64,000 nucleotides of DNA from positions 715,073-779,072 of the forward strand of contig JAKSGN010000013.1 in the NCBI GenBank assembly GCA_024180945.1, in the 5' to 3' direction. This stretch comes from Macrophomina tecta. Its lineage: Eukaryota; Ascomycota; Dothideomycetes; Botryosphaeriales; Botryosphaeriaceae. This document shows, piece by piece, positions 33,512 to 46,719 of the stretch. A program made the translations under genes and the position numbers. The notes beneath the pieces were generated by a model that saw only the letters and a list, made by a program, of their open reading frames with translations, had not been told where the DNA came from and searched no databases. How positions within the stretch are numbered: position 1 is the first letter of the stretch; the number at the start of each line of letters is the position of its first letter.

Positions 33512-36500
33512 GTTATTGTTATTATTATTATTATTATTATTATTTAACGTCCGTGTAGAGTTAGTGACTATTATAGACAGCCTAGAGTAATCTATATAGA
33601 GTTAGTATTTAGGTATATAAGTATTTTAGTAAAATAGCGTGGCGTAGGCTAAGGGGCGTAGTAAAACAAAGGAAATAAAGGTAGTAGAATAGAAAGATAG
33701 TAAACTAGTAAAATAGTAAAGAATAAGGAGCGGCGCGTATCTATATATTTAGTCTTCCACCGAAGAAAGTCCTAGGATCTATTTACGCGTAGAAATCTAT
33801 ATTTGTTCGAGGTAGTCTAGGGTAGGTTCTAGGCTAAATTCGGTGTTTAGAAGTAGGTTTAAGCTAGGGTTTTTAGTTTCTAGTTTTTTTCTAAGCTTCT
33901 ATCATTCTATATCGTAGTAGGGGCATTTAAGAAAAAGGTATTTAGGGGTTTATTTAGTATTATTCGAGTAGAAATATCTATCCGTTTCGCTCCGGTTAAA
34001 CCTATAAAGATAGGATCTAAAGTATTCGTATCCTATTTTTAGCTAGTATAAGGCGCTAATTATATTTCTCTTTTTAGAAAGGGCGTAGATCTTTTTCCTT
34101 ATTTTTTAATAGTATTAGCGTAGGTAACCGGTTTTAGAGCTTTTCTCTTAGCTTTTCGTAGCTTCTAAATACTATTCCTATATAAGCGGTATTTTATTAA
34201 GTATTCTATAAAATACTAGGCTAGTTTTACTTATATTAGGGGTAGTTTTAGTTGCCTCTTTAGCTAGATAATCGGCTTATTTATTTCCGTGGATTTTTAG
34301 GTGTCCTAGGATCTATTAAAGAATTACTAAATTACCCCTTTTAAGTAAGATTTTACTAGCGTTTATAGCCCTTATAACGCAGCCTTATCCTAGGTTCTTT
34401 AAAGAAGTTTTAAGCCGGTAGAGAGCGGCCTAGTTATCTATATAGACTCTAATATTTTAGAACGCGTATTCGTTTTTTTTAGCTAGTTCGAGGGCTTGGA
34501 TAATAGCCTCGAGTTCGCCGTTATATACGAGATTACTAGGGCCGATATTATCTATCTTTTCTAGAACACAGTTAGTTATTTTAGCATATTTTTCTTTTAT
34601 ACTTATATCTATACCTATTTCTTTTCCTTGCGGGTTAGAGCTAGCGTTAGTATAGATAAGTATATTATTATCCTCTAGAATATATAGTTTTTACTTATAG
34701 TATTCGGCCTCTTCTTCTTTAGATAGCTTTAATATTTTAACTAAGTAGGGCGTTTCTAGATTCTACGAGGTGAAGTAGAAGGGTTTAATTATTTCTAGAT
34801 TATTAGGCCTAGTACTAAGTATATTTCTTATATTTCGAAGCTAGTAGGATTACGTAGAGGCGTTATTTTTAAATTTAAATATAAGCTATTAAACGAAATA
34901 ATTAGGTCCTAGATAAAGTATTCTAAGGGTGTATTTTCGAACGTTTTCGTCTAGGCGGAGGTATATAGGTAGAAGGGTAGCTTCTATTTCTAGGGAGGTA
35001 ACTAGTACGATTTTAAACATTTCTAGTATTTTACGTAGGGCTAGGTTTTATAATATTCTCGTTTGGCATTTAACTAAGGCTTAGTTTTTCTAGTATAGTT
35101 AGCTCCCGTAGTCGGCGATAGAGGTAACGTATACTATATAAAGTTATTATATAGCGTAGGGGCTTAATTCTTTCTCGGTATTAGCTAGTCGGGATAGTCT
35201 ATAGAAGGCGGAACGGGCTTAGCTTATTTTTATAGAGACGTAGCTCTTATAAATAAGTAGAGAGTTAAAGAATACTTTTAGATATCGAACTAGTTTCTTT
35301 AATTTTACTACGTCCCCGTTAGAGAGCGTAAAGGGTAGAGTCTAGGGCTCTTTTTCTTTAAAAAAGTATATAATTTTAGTCTTTTCTAGGTTAAATTAAA
35401 TAGCGTTTTCTTTACCTAAGCTATAGAGCTTTATAACTTCGCGTTTTAGTATCTTAACGTTCTTTTTCTAGCTCGTAGAGCTAACCGTAAGAGATAGATT
35501 ATCGATATAAGAGCGAAAATTAACTACGTTTAACTAAAATAGCTCTTAAATATATATTAGAAATAGTATAGGCGAAGTAGGGCTTTCTTACGGTATATCT
35601 ATTTTAATTTTATTAAATTCCTCTACTTCTCCGTTAAAGCTTAGGCGTAGGGTTTAGAAGTTTATAAAGAATCTAATCTAGGCTAGTAGATTAAGGGATA
35701 ATTCTAGCCGGGCTATTATTTCTAGAAGTTAGTCTTAGGTAACGTAGTTAAATACCCCCTTTACGTCTAGAAAAAGCGTAGACGTTTTAAGCTTTACGGC
35801 TTGGTTTTCTTCTATTTCGGTAGCTAGAAGAAAGTACGCGTTAATAGCTAATTTTTATAATCTACTCTCTATTTAGCTTAGGTAGAGGAGATTAGTAGTT
35901 TTAGCTAGATAGCTTAGTTGTTTAGCTATAATCCGTTCTATTATTTTATCTAAGTAATTTAAAAGAGCTATAACCCGGTAGGCTTTAGAAGCGTACTCGT
36001 CCGGTTTATTAGATTTCTTTAGAATTACGCCGATAGCTTATTTCTAGTACGTAGGGTAGTACTCGTACTAGATTAGTAAGCTATATACCTTATAAAAGGC
36101 CTTCGGGTAGGCGTTATATATGTAAGTAATTATCTCGTACGTAATCTAGTTCGGCCTAGGTATAGTAGTTTTTATTTTCTTAGAGTAGACGTTCTAGAGC
36201 TTTGTTTAGTCTAGAGGGGGCTATTTCTATCTATTACTAGGGGTATAGGCGTTCTAGTTAAACGGGGCTATTTTAGAAGGTATAGGGAATAGAGTTTCTT
36301 TTAATATATAGTACTTTTCTTTAAAATCTTCGTATAGGGATTCGTCTTTAGATCTAATAGCCGGTATTCGTTTAATTATCTAGTGTTTAGTATAGAATAT
36401 TATCTTAAAGATATTTATAGGGATTTTATTAGCTAGAAACTCGTTCTAATGCGTCCGTTTAGCGTGTCTAGAAGTAGATATTTTAGGTAATTAGATAGTC

Positions 36501-39420
36501 TTTTCTTCTATTAGGCTCTAGAAGCTCTTTTAGAAGCTATATTTTAGTTTTTAGGTCTTTTCGGAGTTTTAGTAATTTATTATTCTACTATAGTTCTATA
36601 TTTATCTTTAGAATAGCTTTTAGGATAGCTCTATCTATAGCGTTACTAATAGCGATAGTAAGGGATTAGCTAAGGTCTTCTAGTAGTAGTATTTTACTAT
36701 TAGGCTCTCTTAGTACCTCTCGCGTAATTAAATTATCGAGTTCCTAAAGTTCTATTTCTAGGCGTTTTAGAAATTTATTAATTTCGATTTAAAATAGGGC
36801 TTTAAATTAGTTCTAGTTCGCTTTTTTAATAATATACCGTTCTTAGGGTTTCGGTAGATTCGGCTCGTTTAGCCGAATACTAAAGAGAATAGAAAAGTAA
36901 TTAAATTCTATACTAGATAGAATTTACTAGTCCTCTATAGTATTTATTAGGCTAGGCGTAGCGAGGGTTAAATCTATAATAGTAGGCCTATTTAGGTTCG
37001 GGTAGTAGAACGTGCCCTCTCCTATATTATTTACTAGACTTAGGTTATTATTTTCTATCTACTCGACTAGCCTAGGCGCTCCGAATAACGTAGGGGATTC
37101 GGGGTTCTACTATAGGTAGTATTAGTTAAAATCGCTAGCTATAATTATAGGGGTAGTTATAGAATTATACTAAAATATCCTCTTAAGCGTATATAGCTAG
37201 AATTCGTAGTTTTAGGCCTTTTAGTTATATAGATTAAGGATTTAGAATTAGGTACGTTCTTATCTTATATTTAGTACTATTAGGTCGGGCGAGGGATAGG
37301 CTATTTTAGCATAGTTTATTTTAAAGCTACGTAGGTGCCTTATAATATAAATAAGCGTTCGTAGCCGTTCTAAAGAAGAGTAAACCGGTAGAATTATCGT
37401 AAACGAGGGGTAGTTAACCAAGCGGACCTCTTAGGGGTTATTTATAAGCTATAGTTCTTATATAAGAATTAGGCCTATTTCGAGTTCTATAGCGAGCTAG
37501 AGTAGGCTTTTAGTAGCCTAGGCACTTTAATTTAGGTTAGCTTATAAAACTCTTAATTTACCTATTTAGAGGTAGGGTGTTTAGTTAGTTTCTAGATAGT
37601 ATAGGCACCGGATACCTTTCTTAGCCGTATAGGCTATATAGGTATATTAGTACTACGGCATAGAATAGGCTTTTAGGTAAATATTATATTATAGCGTAGA
37701 TTTATATACGTCTGTTTAGTGCCTAACGCTTAGATAGTTTAAGTACTTTTTATTTCTAGTACTTAGGCGGAGTTTTTCGGCCTTATAGCTAACGCTATAG
37801 ATATAAAGTCGCTTATTAATAGCTCTTTTTTATTTCTCGAGCGTTTTAAAAGCGGCTATAATAGAGTTAGCGTTCTAGTTTTCTCTTCGGTCCTTAGGGG
37901 TAATCTAGTAGGGGTTCTCTACTATAGTAAGGTTTAGATTAAAGGTCGTAATCTTATTCTTAATAAGGCTTAAGATATTAAGGTCTAGCGTCTCTTATAT
38001 AGAAATACTATAGATTACTACCTTATACTAGGTCTTATTTACGCGTAGGGTAGCTTATAGAATAACTTATTCGATAACCGCCTTATTCTCGAGAAAAAAG
38101 GCCGCGTTATAGTCCTCGGTTTCTATAATAACGATGTTACTATTAAGGAAGAGTTAGATACCTTAGACTACGGGCTTAGTTTTAAACCCTACGTTTTCGA
38201 ATACGCGGTTTAGGCGGTTACGAAGGTTAAGGGGCTAAATAGCGTTCTTAGAGCCAGAGTAGGGGACCGTAATTTATCTATCTTTTACCGGGGTTATTAC
38301 GGGCTTAGAAGCTGTTTTCTTCTTTTTAAGAAGAATAAATCTATTATTTTCGGGGGTAGTAGCGGCGATTTTAGCGTAAGATAGTATTTAGCTTATATTT
38401 AGAGCGTTTTAGGGGACCGTTAGTTAACTCGGGATATTAGTAATATTCCGTTAGAGTAGAATTACTATATTCTTTACCTTATTTCTAAGCGAATGGGTAA
38501 CGTTTTCGAGAGAGCGGATCTAGATAGCGAGAATCGTCTTAGAAAAGTCGATTTTTTCTTTATTAGTATATTTCTAAAATACCCTAATAAGGTCTAGAAT
38601 ATTACGGTTTTATTGGCGGTCTTCTTCGAGGTTTACGGCTTTAAGAAGATAGTCTAGTACTACGTCTAGATATTTCTTAGAGGTCGTAGGGGTATTAGAA
38701 TTAAACTAAAGTCGTTTTTTACTATAGGAGCTTCTAAAAGCGAACCTAGATTCGCTAATAGATACCGTGCGCTACGTCGTAGGAGTTTCTAGGCCTCGTT
38801 TACGGGTAGTAGAAATAATAAATAGGTTTTCGTCTTCTATTTCGATTTCCGTAGAGATTCTAGTGCCAGGGGTGTTAATAACGGTCGGGGTAGGCGGGAT
38901 AGGGGGTCGAGGGGTAGCTAGAAGCTCGTCTAGGGAGCCGGGGGAATCCGGGAAGAAAAGAAAAGGCGGTATATTTATATTTAAGGTTATTAGAATATAT
39001 ACTTATATAGCTCGAGGTTATTAGAATAAGGTTTCGCTTATTTAGGCGAAGTGGGGCTTTTAAGAATTTTTTAAAGCTCGGACTAGGTAGAAAGGGGAGG
39101 GAAAAGCGCTTTCGCCTTAGATTTAAATAGGTAAACGCGCTCTAAATCTAGTATAAATTAGTACGGGGGTACGCGTAGGTGTCTTCTAGCCGTGGCTTAA
39201 ATTTAGCTCGTTTTAGAGTCGTTTTGGGGTCTTAGTAGGGGTGCGGAGGTCGGGAGAGGCGGTTCGGCCTAACGAGGCCTCTTTTCCACGCAATAACGTA
39301 GTAGCGCGTATCGCTATAAAGCTAAGATTCGGAAATCTAGCTAAGGGAATCGAGGGCTTTTAATAGATACCGGTCTTGGCGCTTTTTCTCGAGGTCGAAT
39401 TCGAAGGTATTATTACGTAG
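33512..39420 (-). mobile_element. Tad-like LINE, degenerate copy (left arm)
   Basis: Reverse-complement homologue of the LINE at 39,421-45,440. Its 3' tail is the (ATT)n run at 33,512-33,545, followed (reading leftward strand) by sequence matching the other copy's 3' UTR; its 5' end abuts the other copy head to head at 39,420. Both ORFs are shredded by C-to-T and G-to-A changes and almost no ATG remains, as expected from RIP. Colinearity along nearly 6 kb is clear by eye: ORF1 at about 37.5-38.9 kb and ORF2 at about 33.7-37.5 kb, both antiparallel. Confidence 0.88.
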
Positions 39421-39790
39421 AAAAGAGGCCTTATTAGGCCGAATCGCCTCTTCTAACTTTCGTACCCCTACTAAGACCCTAAAACGACTCTAAAATAAGC
39501 TAAATTTAAGCTACGGCTAGAAGACACCTACACGCGCATCGTTACCTCCGAATTCGACCTCGAGAAAAGGCGCCAAGACCGGTATCTATCGAAAGCCCTC
39601 GATTTCCTTAGCTAGATTCCCGAATCTTAGCTTCGTAGCTATACGCGCTGCTGCGTTATTGCGTGGAAAAGAGGCCTCGTTAGGCCGAACCGCCTCTCCC
39701 GACCTCCGCACCCCTACTAAGACCCTAAACGACTCTAAAACGAGCCAAATTCAAGCCACGGCTAGAAGACACCTACGCGCACCCCCCTGC
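39421..39790 (+). repeat. Repeated block in the LINE 5' UTR
   Basis: A block of about 125 bp starting AAAAGAGGCCT at 39,421 recurs at 39,667 (period 246 bp), up to about 39,790. The two differ mainly by C/T and G/A. Tandem 5' blocks in LINEs often carry the internal promoter. The left copy keeps only one such block, in reverse, near 39,170-39,290. Confidence 0.7.
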
Positions 39791-39962
39791 TAATTTGCAC
39801 TAGATTAGAGCGCGTCTACGCACCTAAATCTAAGGCGAAAGCGCCTCTTCCTCCCCTTTCTACCTGGTCCGAGCTTTGAAAAATTCTTAGAAGCCCCACT
39901 TCGCCAAAATAAGGCCAAAACAGGCCCGAAATAAGCGAAACCTTATTCCAATAACCTCGAAC

Positions 39963-41360
39963 ATGAATATACCGCCTCCCCTTCCCCCCCCGGACCCCCC
40001 CGGCTCCCCGGACGAGCTCCTAGCTACCCCTCGACCCCCTATCCCGCCTACCCCTATCATTATTAACACCCCTAGCACTGGAATCTCTACGGAAATCGAA
40101 ATGGAAGACGAAAACCTATTTATTATTCCTACTACCCGTAAACGAGGCCCGGAAACTCCTACGACGCAGCGCACGGTACCTATTAGCGAATCTAGGTTCG
40201 CTTTTAGAAGCTCCTACGGTGAAAAACGACTTCGGTTTAATTCGAATACCCCTACGACCCCTAAGGAATATCTAGACGTAGCACTAGACTGCCTCCTTAA
40301 AGCCGCAAACCTCGAAGAAGACCGCCAACAAAACCGTAATATCTTAGACCTTATTAGGGTATTTCAGGAATATACCGATAAAGGAAAAATCGACTTTTCT
40401 AAGACGATTCTCGCTACCCAAATCCGCTCTCTCGAAAACGTTACCCGTTCGCTCGGAAACAAGGCAAAGAATATAGTAATTCCACCCCAACGGAATATTA
40501 CTAATATCCCGAGTCAACCAACGGTCCCCCAAAGCGCTCTAAACACAAGCCAAACGCTATCTTACGCTAAAATCGCCGCTACTACCCCCGAAAACGATGG
40601 GTTTATCCTTCCTAAAAAGAAGAAAACAGCTCCTAAGCCCGTAATAACCCCGGTAAAAGATAGGCAAATTACGGTCCCCTACTCCGGCCCTAAGGACGTA
40701 ATCCAGCCCCTTAACCTCCGCAACCGCCTAAACCGCGCATTCGAAAACGCAGGGTTTAAAACAAAGCCCGTAGTCCAAGGCATCCGACTCTCCCTTAATA
40801 GTAACATCGTTATTACGGGAACCGAGGACTATAACGCGGCCTTTTTTCTCGAGAATAAGGCGGTTATCGAACGAGTTATCCCACAAGCTACCCTACGCGT
40901 AAACGAGACCTGGTATAAGGTAGTTATCCACGGCGTTTCTACACGGGAGACGCTAGACCTCGATATCTCAAGCCTTATTAAGGACGAGATTACGACCTTT
41001 AATCCAAACCTTACCGTAGTAGGGAACCCCTACTGGATTACCCCTAAGGACCGAAGAGAAAACCAGAACGCCGGCTCCGTTATAGCCGCTTTTAAAACGC
41101 TCGAGGAACAAAAAAGAGCTATTAATAAGCGACTTTATATCTGCGGCGTTAGCTGCAAGGCCGAAAAACTCCGCCCGAGTACTAGAAACGAAAAGTGCTT
41201 AAACTACCTAAGCGTTGGGCACCAAACGGACGTATGCAAATCTACGCCACGGTGTAGTATTTGCCTAAAAGCCCACCCTACGCCGCAGCACCAATGTACC
41301 TACACGGCCTATACGGCTAAGAAAGGCGCCCGGTGCCTACACTACCCGGAAACCGACTAA
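39963..41360 (+). CDS. LINE ORF1 (Gag-like RNA-binding protein)
   Basis: 465 codons with no stop, starting MNIPPPLPPPDPPGSPDELL. The middle region is Lys/Arg-rich; the C-terminus carries CCHC-type zinc knuckles typical of Tad/I-clade ORF1 proteins, which bind element RNA. The first knuckle reads CLNYLSVGHQTDVC, where the second Cys of C-x2-C is Tyr (TAC, one G-to-A from TGC), so it is probably broken; the second (CSICLKAHPTPQHQC) is intact. Fifteen bases separate its stop from the ORF2 ATG, a spacing compatible with reinitiation. ORF1 may still be translatable. Confidence 0.85.
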   Translation: MNIPPPLPPPDPPGSPDELLATPRPPIPPTPIIINTPSTGISTEIEMEDENLFIIPTTRKRGPETPTTQRTVPISESRFAFRSSYGEKRLRFNSNTPTTPKEYLDVALDCLLKAANLEEDRQQNRNILDLIRVFQEYTDKGKIDFSKTILATQIRSLENVTRSLGNKAKNIVIPPQRNITNIPSQPTVPQSALNTSQTLSYAKIAATTPENDGFILPKKKKTAPKPVITPVKDRQITVPYSGPKDVIQPLNLRNRLNRAFENAGFKTKPVVQGIRLSLNSNIVITGTEDYNAAFFLENKAVIERVIPQATLRVNETWYKVVIHGVSTRETLDLDISSLIKDEITTFNPNLTVVGNPYWITPKDRRENQNAGSVIAAFKTLEEQKRAINKRLYICGVSCKAEKLRPSTRNEKCLNYLSVGHQTDVCKSTPRCSICLKAHPTPQHQCTYTAYTAKKGARCLHYPETD

Positions 41361-41375
41361 ACACCCCACCTCTAA

Positions 41376-44300
41376 ATGGGTAAATTAAGAGTTTTACAAG
41401 CCAACCTAAATCGAAGCGCCCAGGCTACCGAAAGCCTACTCCAGCTCGCTATAGAACTCGAAATAGGCCTAATTCTTATACAAGAACCATGGCTTATAGT
41501 ACCCGATAACCCCCAAGAGGTCCGCTCGGTTAACCACCCCTCGTTTACGGCAATTCTACCGGTTTACTCTCCTTTGGAACGGCCACGAACGCTCGTTTAT
41601 ATCGCAAGGCACCTACGTGGCTTCGAAATAAACTACGCTAAAACGGCCCATCCCTCGCCCGACCTAATGGTACTAAATATAAGACAAGGACGCACCCAAT
41701 TCCAAATCCTTAACCTATATAACTAAAAGGCCCAAAACCACGAATCCCAGCTATATACGCTCGAGAGGGTACTTCAGTATAATCCTATAACTACCCCTAC
41801 GATTATAGCTGGCGATTTTAACCAACACCACCCGTGGTGGGACCCCGAATCCCCTACGTCATCCGGAGCGCCTAGGCTAGTCGAGTGGATAGAAAACAAT
41901 AACCTAAGCCTAGTAAATAATATAGGAGAGGGCACGTTCTACCGCCCAAACCTAAATAGGCCTACTATTATAGATCTAACCCTCGCTACGCCTAGCCTAA
42001 TAAATGCTATAGAGGACTGGCAAATCCTATCTAGTATAGGATCTGATCACTTTCCTATCCTCTTCAGTATCCGGCTAAACGAGCCGAACCCACCGAAACC
42101 CCAAGAACGGTATATTACTAAAAAAGCGAACTGGGACCAATTTAAAGCCCTATTTCGAATCGAAGTTAACGAATTCCTAAAATGCCTAGAAATAGGACTT
42201 CAGGAACTCGATAATTCGATCACGCGAGAGGTACTAAGGGAGCCTAATAGTAAAATACTACTACTAGAAGACCTTAGCCAATCCCTTACTACCGCTATTA
42301 GTAACGCTATGGATAAAGCTATCCCAAAAGCAATTCCAAAGGCAAACGCAAAACCGTGGTGGAACGATAAATTACTAAAACTCCGAGAAGATCTAAAAAC
42401 CAAAACACGGCTTCTAAAAGAGCTCCCAGAGCCTAATAGAAGAAAAGAATACCTAATCGCCCGAAATACCTACTTCCAGGCTATAAAACAAGCTAAACGG
42501 ACGCACTGGAACGAGTTTCTAGCCAACGAAACCCCTATAAATATCTTTAAGGCAATGTCTTATACTAAACACCGGATAACCGAACGAATACCGGCTATTA
42601 GATCTAAAGACGGCTCCCTACACGAAGATTTTAAAGGAAAGTGCCACGCACTAAAAGAAACTCTATTCCCTACGCCTCCTAAAGTAGCCCCGTATAACTG
42701 GGACGCCTATACCCCTAGTAATAGGTGGAAATGGCCCCCCCTAGACCGAACGGAGCTCCGAAACGCCTGCTCTAAGAAAATAAAAGCCACTACACCTGGG
42801 CCGGACCAGATTACGCACGAGATAATTACCCACGCGTATAACGCCCACCCGGAGGCCTTTTATAAGGTATATAGCTTACTAATCCAGTACGGCTACCACC
42901 CTACGTGCTGGAAACAAGCTACCGGCGCAATTCTAAAGAAACCTAATAAACCGGACGAGCACGCTCCTAAAGCCTATCGGGTTATAGCTCTTTTAAATTG
43001 CTTAGGTAAAATAACAGAACGGATTATAGCTAAACGACTAAGCTATCTAGCCGAAACTACTAATCTCCTCCACCCAAGCCAAATAGGGGGTAGATTACAA
43101 AAATCGGCTATCGACGCGTGCTTTCTTCTAGCTACCGAAATAGAAGAAAACCGAGCCGTAAAGCTTAAAACGTCTACGCTTTTTCTAGACGTAAAGGGGG
43201 CATTCGACCACGTCGCCCAAGACCAACTCCTAGAAATAATGGCCCGGCTAGAATTACCCCTTAATCTACTAGCCTGGGTTAGATCCTTTATGAACTCCCG
43301 GACCCTACGCCTAAGCTTTAACGGAGAAGTAGAGGAATTCAGTAAAATCGAAACGGGCATACCGCAAGGAAGCCCTATTTCGCCTATACTATTTCTAATA
43401 TATATCCGAGAGCTATTTCAGTCAAACGCAGTTAATTTCCGCTCTTATATCGACGATCTATCCCTTACGGTTAGCTCTACGAGCTGGAAAAAGAACGTTA
43501 AGATACTAGAACGCGAAGTTATAAAGCTCTATAGCTTAGGCAAAGAAAACGCTATTCAATTCGACCTAGAAAAGACCGAAATTATGCACTTTTCTAAAGA
43601 AAAAGAGGCCCGGACTCTACCCCTTACGCTTCCTAACGGGGACGTAGTAAAACCAAAGGAACTAGTTCGATATCTAGGAGTATTTTTCGACCCCCTACTT
43701 ACTTATAAGAGCCACGTCTCTATAAGAATAAGCTAAGCCCGTTCCGCCTTCTATAGACTATCCCGACTAGCCAATACCGAGAAAGGATTAAGCCCCCACG
43801 CTATACGACAACTTTATATAGCGTGCGTTACCTCTATCGCCGACTACGGGAGCCAACTATACTGGAAAAACCAAGCCTCGGTTAAACGCCAAACGAGAAT
43901 ATTATAAAACCTAGCCCTACGTAAAATACTAGGAACATTTAGAACCGCACCAGTTACCCCCCTAGAAATAGAAGCCGCCCTTCCACCTACGCACCTCCGC
44001 CTAGATGAAAACGTTCGAAAATACGCCCTTAGAGCACTTCGCCTAGGACCTAAACACCCCGTTCAACAGCTTATATTTAAACCCGAAAACGACGCCCCTA
44101 CGCAATCCTACCAGCTTCGAAATATAAGGAATATACTTAGTACTAGGCCTAATAACCTAGAAATAGTTAAACCCTTCCACTTCGCCCCGTGGAATCTAGG
44201 AACGCCCTACTCGGTTAAAATATCAAAGCTATCTAAAGAAGAAGAGGCCAAACGCCACGAGCAAGAACTACGCACCCTAGAGAATAATAATATACTTATC

Positions 44301-45176
44301 TATACCAACGCTAGCTCTAATCCGCAAGGAAAAGGGATAGGCGTAGGTATAAGTATAGAAGAAAAACAAGCCGAAATAACTAACCGCGTTCTAGAAAAGA
44401 TAGATAATATCGGCCCTAGTAACCTCGTATATAACGGCGAACTCGAAGCCATTACCCAAGCCCTCGAACTAGCCGTACAAAACGATTACGCGTTCCAAAA
44501 GATTAGAGTCTATGCGGATAACCAGGCCGCTCTCTACCGGCTTAAAACCCCTTCGAAAAACCCAGGACAAGGCTGCGTTATAAGGGCTATAAACGCCAGC
44601 AAAATCCTACTCGAAAGGGGTAATTCAGTAATTCTCCAATGGGTCCCAGGACACCTAAAAATCCACGGAAACGAACGAGCCGATTATCTAGCTAAAGAGG
44701 CAACTAAAACCACCCCTAATATAAGCGAAACTAGCCTAGCATTTTACGGAATGCTTAATAAAATACCGCTTATACAGGAATGGCATTTAGAAGCTACGAA
44801 AAGCCAAGAGAAAAGCTCTAAAACCGGTTACCTACGCCAATATCGTTGGAAAATAAGGAAAAAGATCTACGCCCTTCCTAAAAAGAGAAATACGATTAGC
44901 GCCTTATACCAGCTAAAGATAGGACACGGATACTTTAGATCCTATCTTTATAGGTTTAACCGGAGCGAAACGGATAGATGTCCCTGCTCGAATAATGCTA
45001 AACAAACCCCTAAACACCTTTTTCTTGAATGCCCCTACTACGACATAGAACGACAGGAGCTTAGGGAAAAACTAGGAACTAAAAACCCTAGCTTAAACCT
45101 ACTTCTAAATACCGAATTTAGCCTAGAACCTACCCTAGACTACCTCGAACAAACACGGATTTCCACGCGTAAATAG
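41376..45176 (+). pseudogene. LINE ORF2: endonuclease, reverse transcriptase, RNase H (three stops)
   Basis: One frame of 1,267 codons with only three internal stops, TAA at 41724-41726, 43734-43736 and 43905-43907, each one C-to-T away from CAA. The apurinic-like endonuclease comes first (QANLNRSAQATESLLQLA, LIQEPW, AGDFNQHHPWWD, SDHFPI). The reverse transcriptase follows with TPGPDQI, FLDVKGAFDHV, GIPQGSPISPILF and YIDDLSL (catalytic YxDD kept). RNase H (about 44,290-44,700) has IYTNASSN, where the first catalytic Asp is Asn (GAC to AAC), then YNGELEAI, YADNQAAL and GNERADYLAKEA. The end has a CCHC-like motif (CPCSNNAKQTPKHLFLEC). No frameshift is seen, so damage is by point mutation alone. 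Confidence 0.9.
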
Positions 45177-45440
45177 ATCCTAGGACTTTCTTCGGCGGAA
45201 GACTAAATACGTAGATACGCGCCGCTTCTTATTCTTTACTATTTTACTAGTTTACTATCTTTCTATTCTACTACCTTTATTCCCTTTGTTTTGCTACGCC
45301 CCTTGGCCTACGCCACGCTATTTTACTGAAATACTCATATACCTAAATACCGACCCTATATAGATTGCCCTAGGCCGTCTGTAATAGTCACTGACTCTAC
45401 ACGGACGTTAAACAATAACAATAATAATAACAATAACAAT

Positions 45441-46719
45441 AAACACCCCGTTTAATAGCTTATATTTAAACCCGAAAACGACGCTTCTACGTAATCCTAC
45501 TAGCTTCGAAATATAAGAAATATACTTAGTACTAGGCCTAATAACCTAGAAACGGTAAAACCCTTCTACTTCGTTTTATAGAACCTAGGAACGCCCTACT
45601 TAGTTAAAATATTAAAGCTATCTAAAGAAGAAGAGGCCGAATGCTATAAGTAAAAACTATATATTCTAGAGAATAATAATATACTTATCTATACTAATGC
45701 TAGCTCTAACCCGTAAGGAAAAGAAATAGGTATAGATATAAGTATAAAAGAAAAATACGCTAAAATAACTAACCGCGTTCTAGAAAAGATAGATAATATC
45801 GAACTCGAGGCTATTATCCAAGCCCTCGAACTAGCTAAAAAAAACGAATATGCGTTCTAAAATATTAGAGTCTATATAGATAACTAGGCCGCTCTCTACC
45901 GGCTTAAAACTTCTTTAAAGAACCTAGGATAAGACTACGTTATAAGGGCTATAAACGCTAGTAAAACTCTACTTAAAAGAGGTAATTTAGTAATCCTCTA
46001 ATAAGTTCTAGGATACCTAAAAATCTACGAAAATAAACGAGCTAATTATCTAGCTAAAGAGATAACTAAAACTACCCCTAATATAAGCGAAACTAGCCTA
46101 GTATTTTACGGAATACGTAATAAAATACCGCTTATATAGAAATAGTATTTAGAAGCTACGAAAAGCTAAAAAAAGCTCTAAAACTAGTTACCTACGCTAA
46201 TATTATTAGAAAATAAGAAAAAAGATCCACGCCCTTTCTAAAAAGAGAAATACGATTAGCGCCTTATACTAGCTAAAGATAGAATACGGATACTTTAGAT
46301 TCTATCTTTATAGATTTAACCGAAGCGAAATAGATAGATACCCCTACTATAATATAGAACGATAGAAGCTTAGAAAAAAACTAGAAACTAAAAACCCTAG
46401 CTTAAACCTACTTCTAAACACCGAATTTAGTCTAGAACCTACCCTAGACTATATCGAATAAATACGGATTTCTACGCGTAAATAGATCCTAGGACTCTCT
46501 TTAGCGGAAGACTAAATACGTAGATACGCGCTACCCCTTACTCTAGTAGTATTTTACTACTTTACTAACTTCTACTTTACTACCTTTATTTTCTTTATTT
46601 TACTACGCCCCTTAGCCTACGCCACGCTATTTTACTAAAATACTTCTATACCTAAATACCGACTCTATATAGATTGCCCTAGACTATCTATAATAGTTAC
46701 TAACTCTACACGGACGTTA

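Larger units (their letters stand above)
39421..45440 (+). mobile_element. Tad-like LINE, nearly intact copy (right arm)
   Basis: Non-LTR retrotransposon about 6.0 kb long: 5' UTR with a repeated 125 bp block, ORF1 (39,963-41,360), ORF2 (41,376-45,176), 3' UTR and an (AAC/AAT)n tail at about 45,410-45,440. ORF2 has endonuclease, reverse transcriptase and RNase H in that order, which fits the fungal Tad1 clade. Mutation load is far lower than in the left copy. Confidence 0.9.

Noticed and set aside
33512..33545. CRISPR-like or satellite array at the (ATT)n run, and likewise 46,719-46,757
   Set aside because: Simple trinucleotide tails of LINE copies; no spacers, and the organism is a eukaryote.
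39887..40174. Antisense 95-codon frame over LINE ORF1, also seen in the left copy at 38,767-39,024
   Set aside because: Present in both copies only because ORF1 is homologous; low-complexity Gly/Ser shadow of Pro-rich coding sequence.
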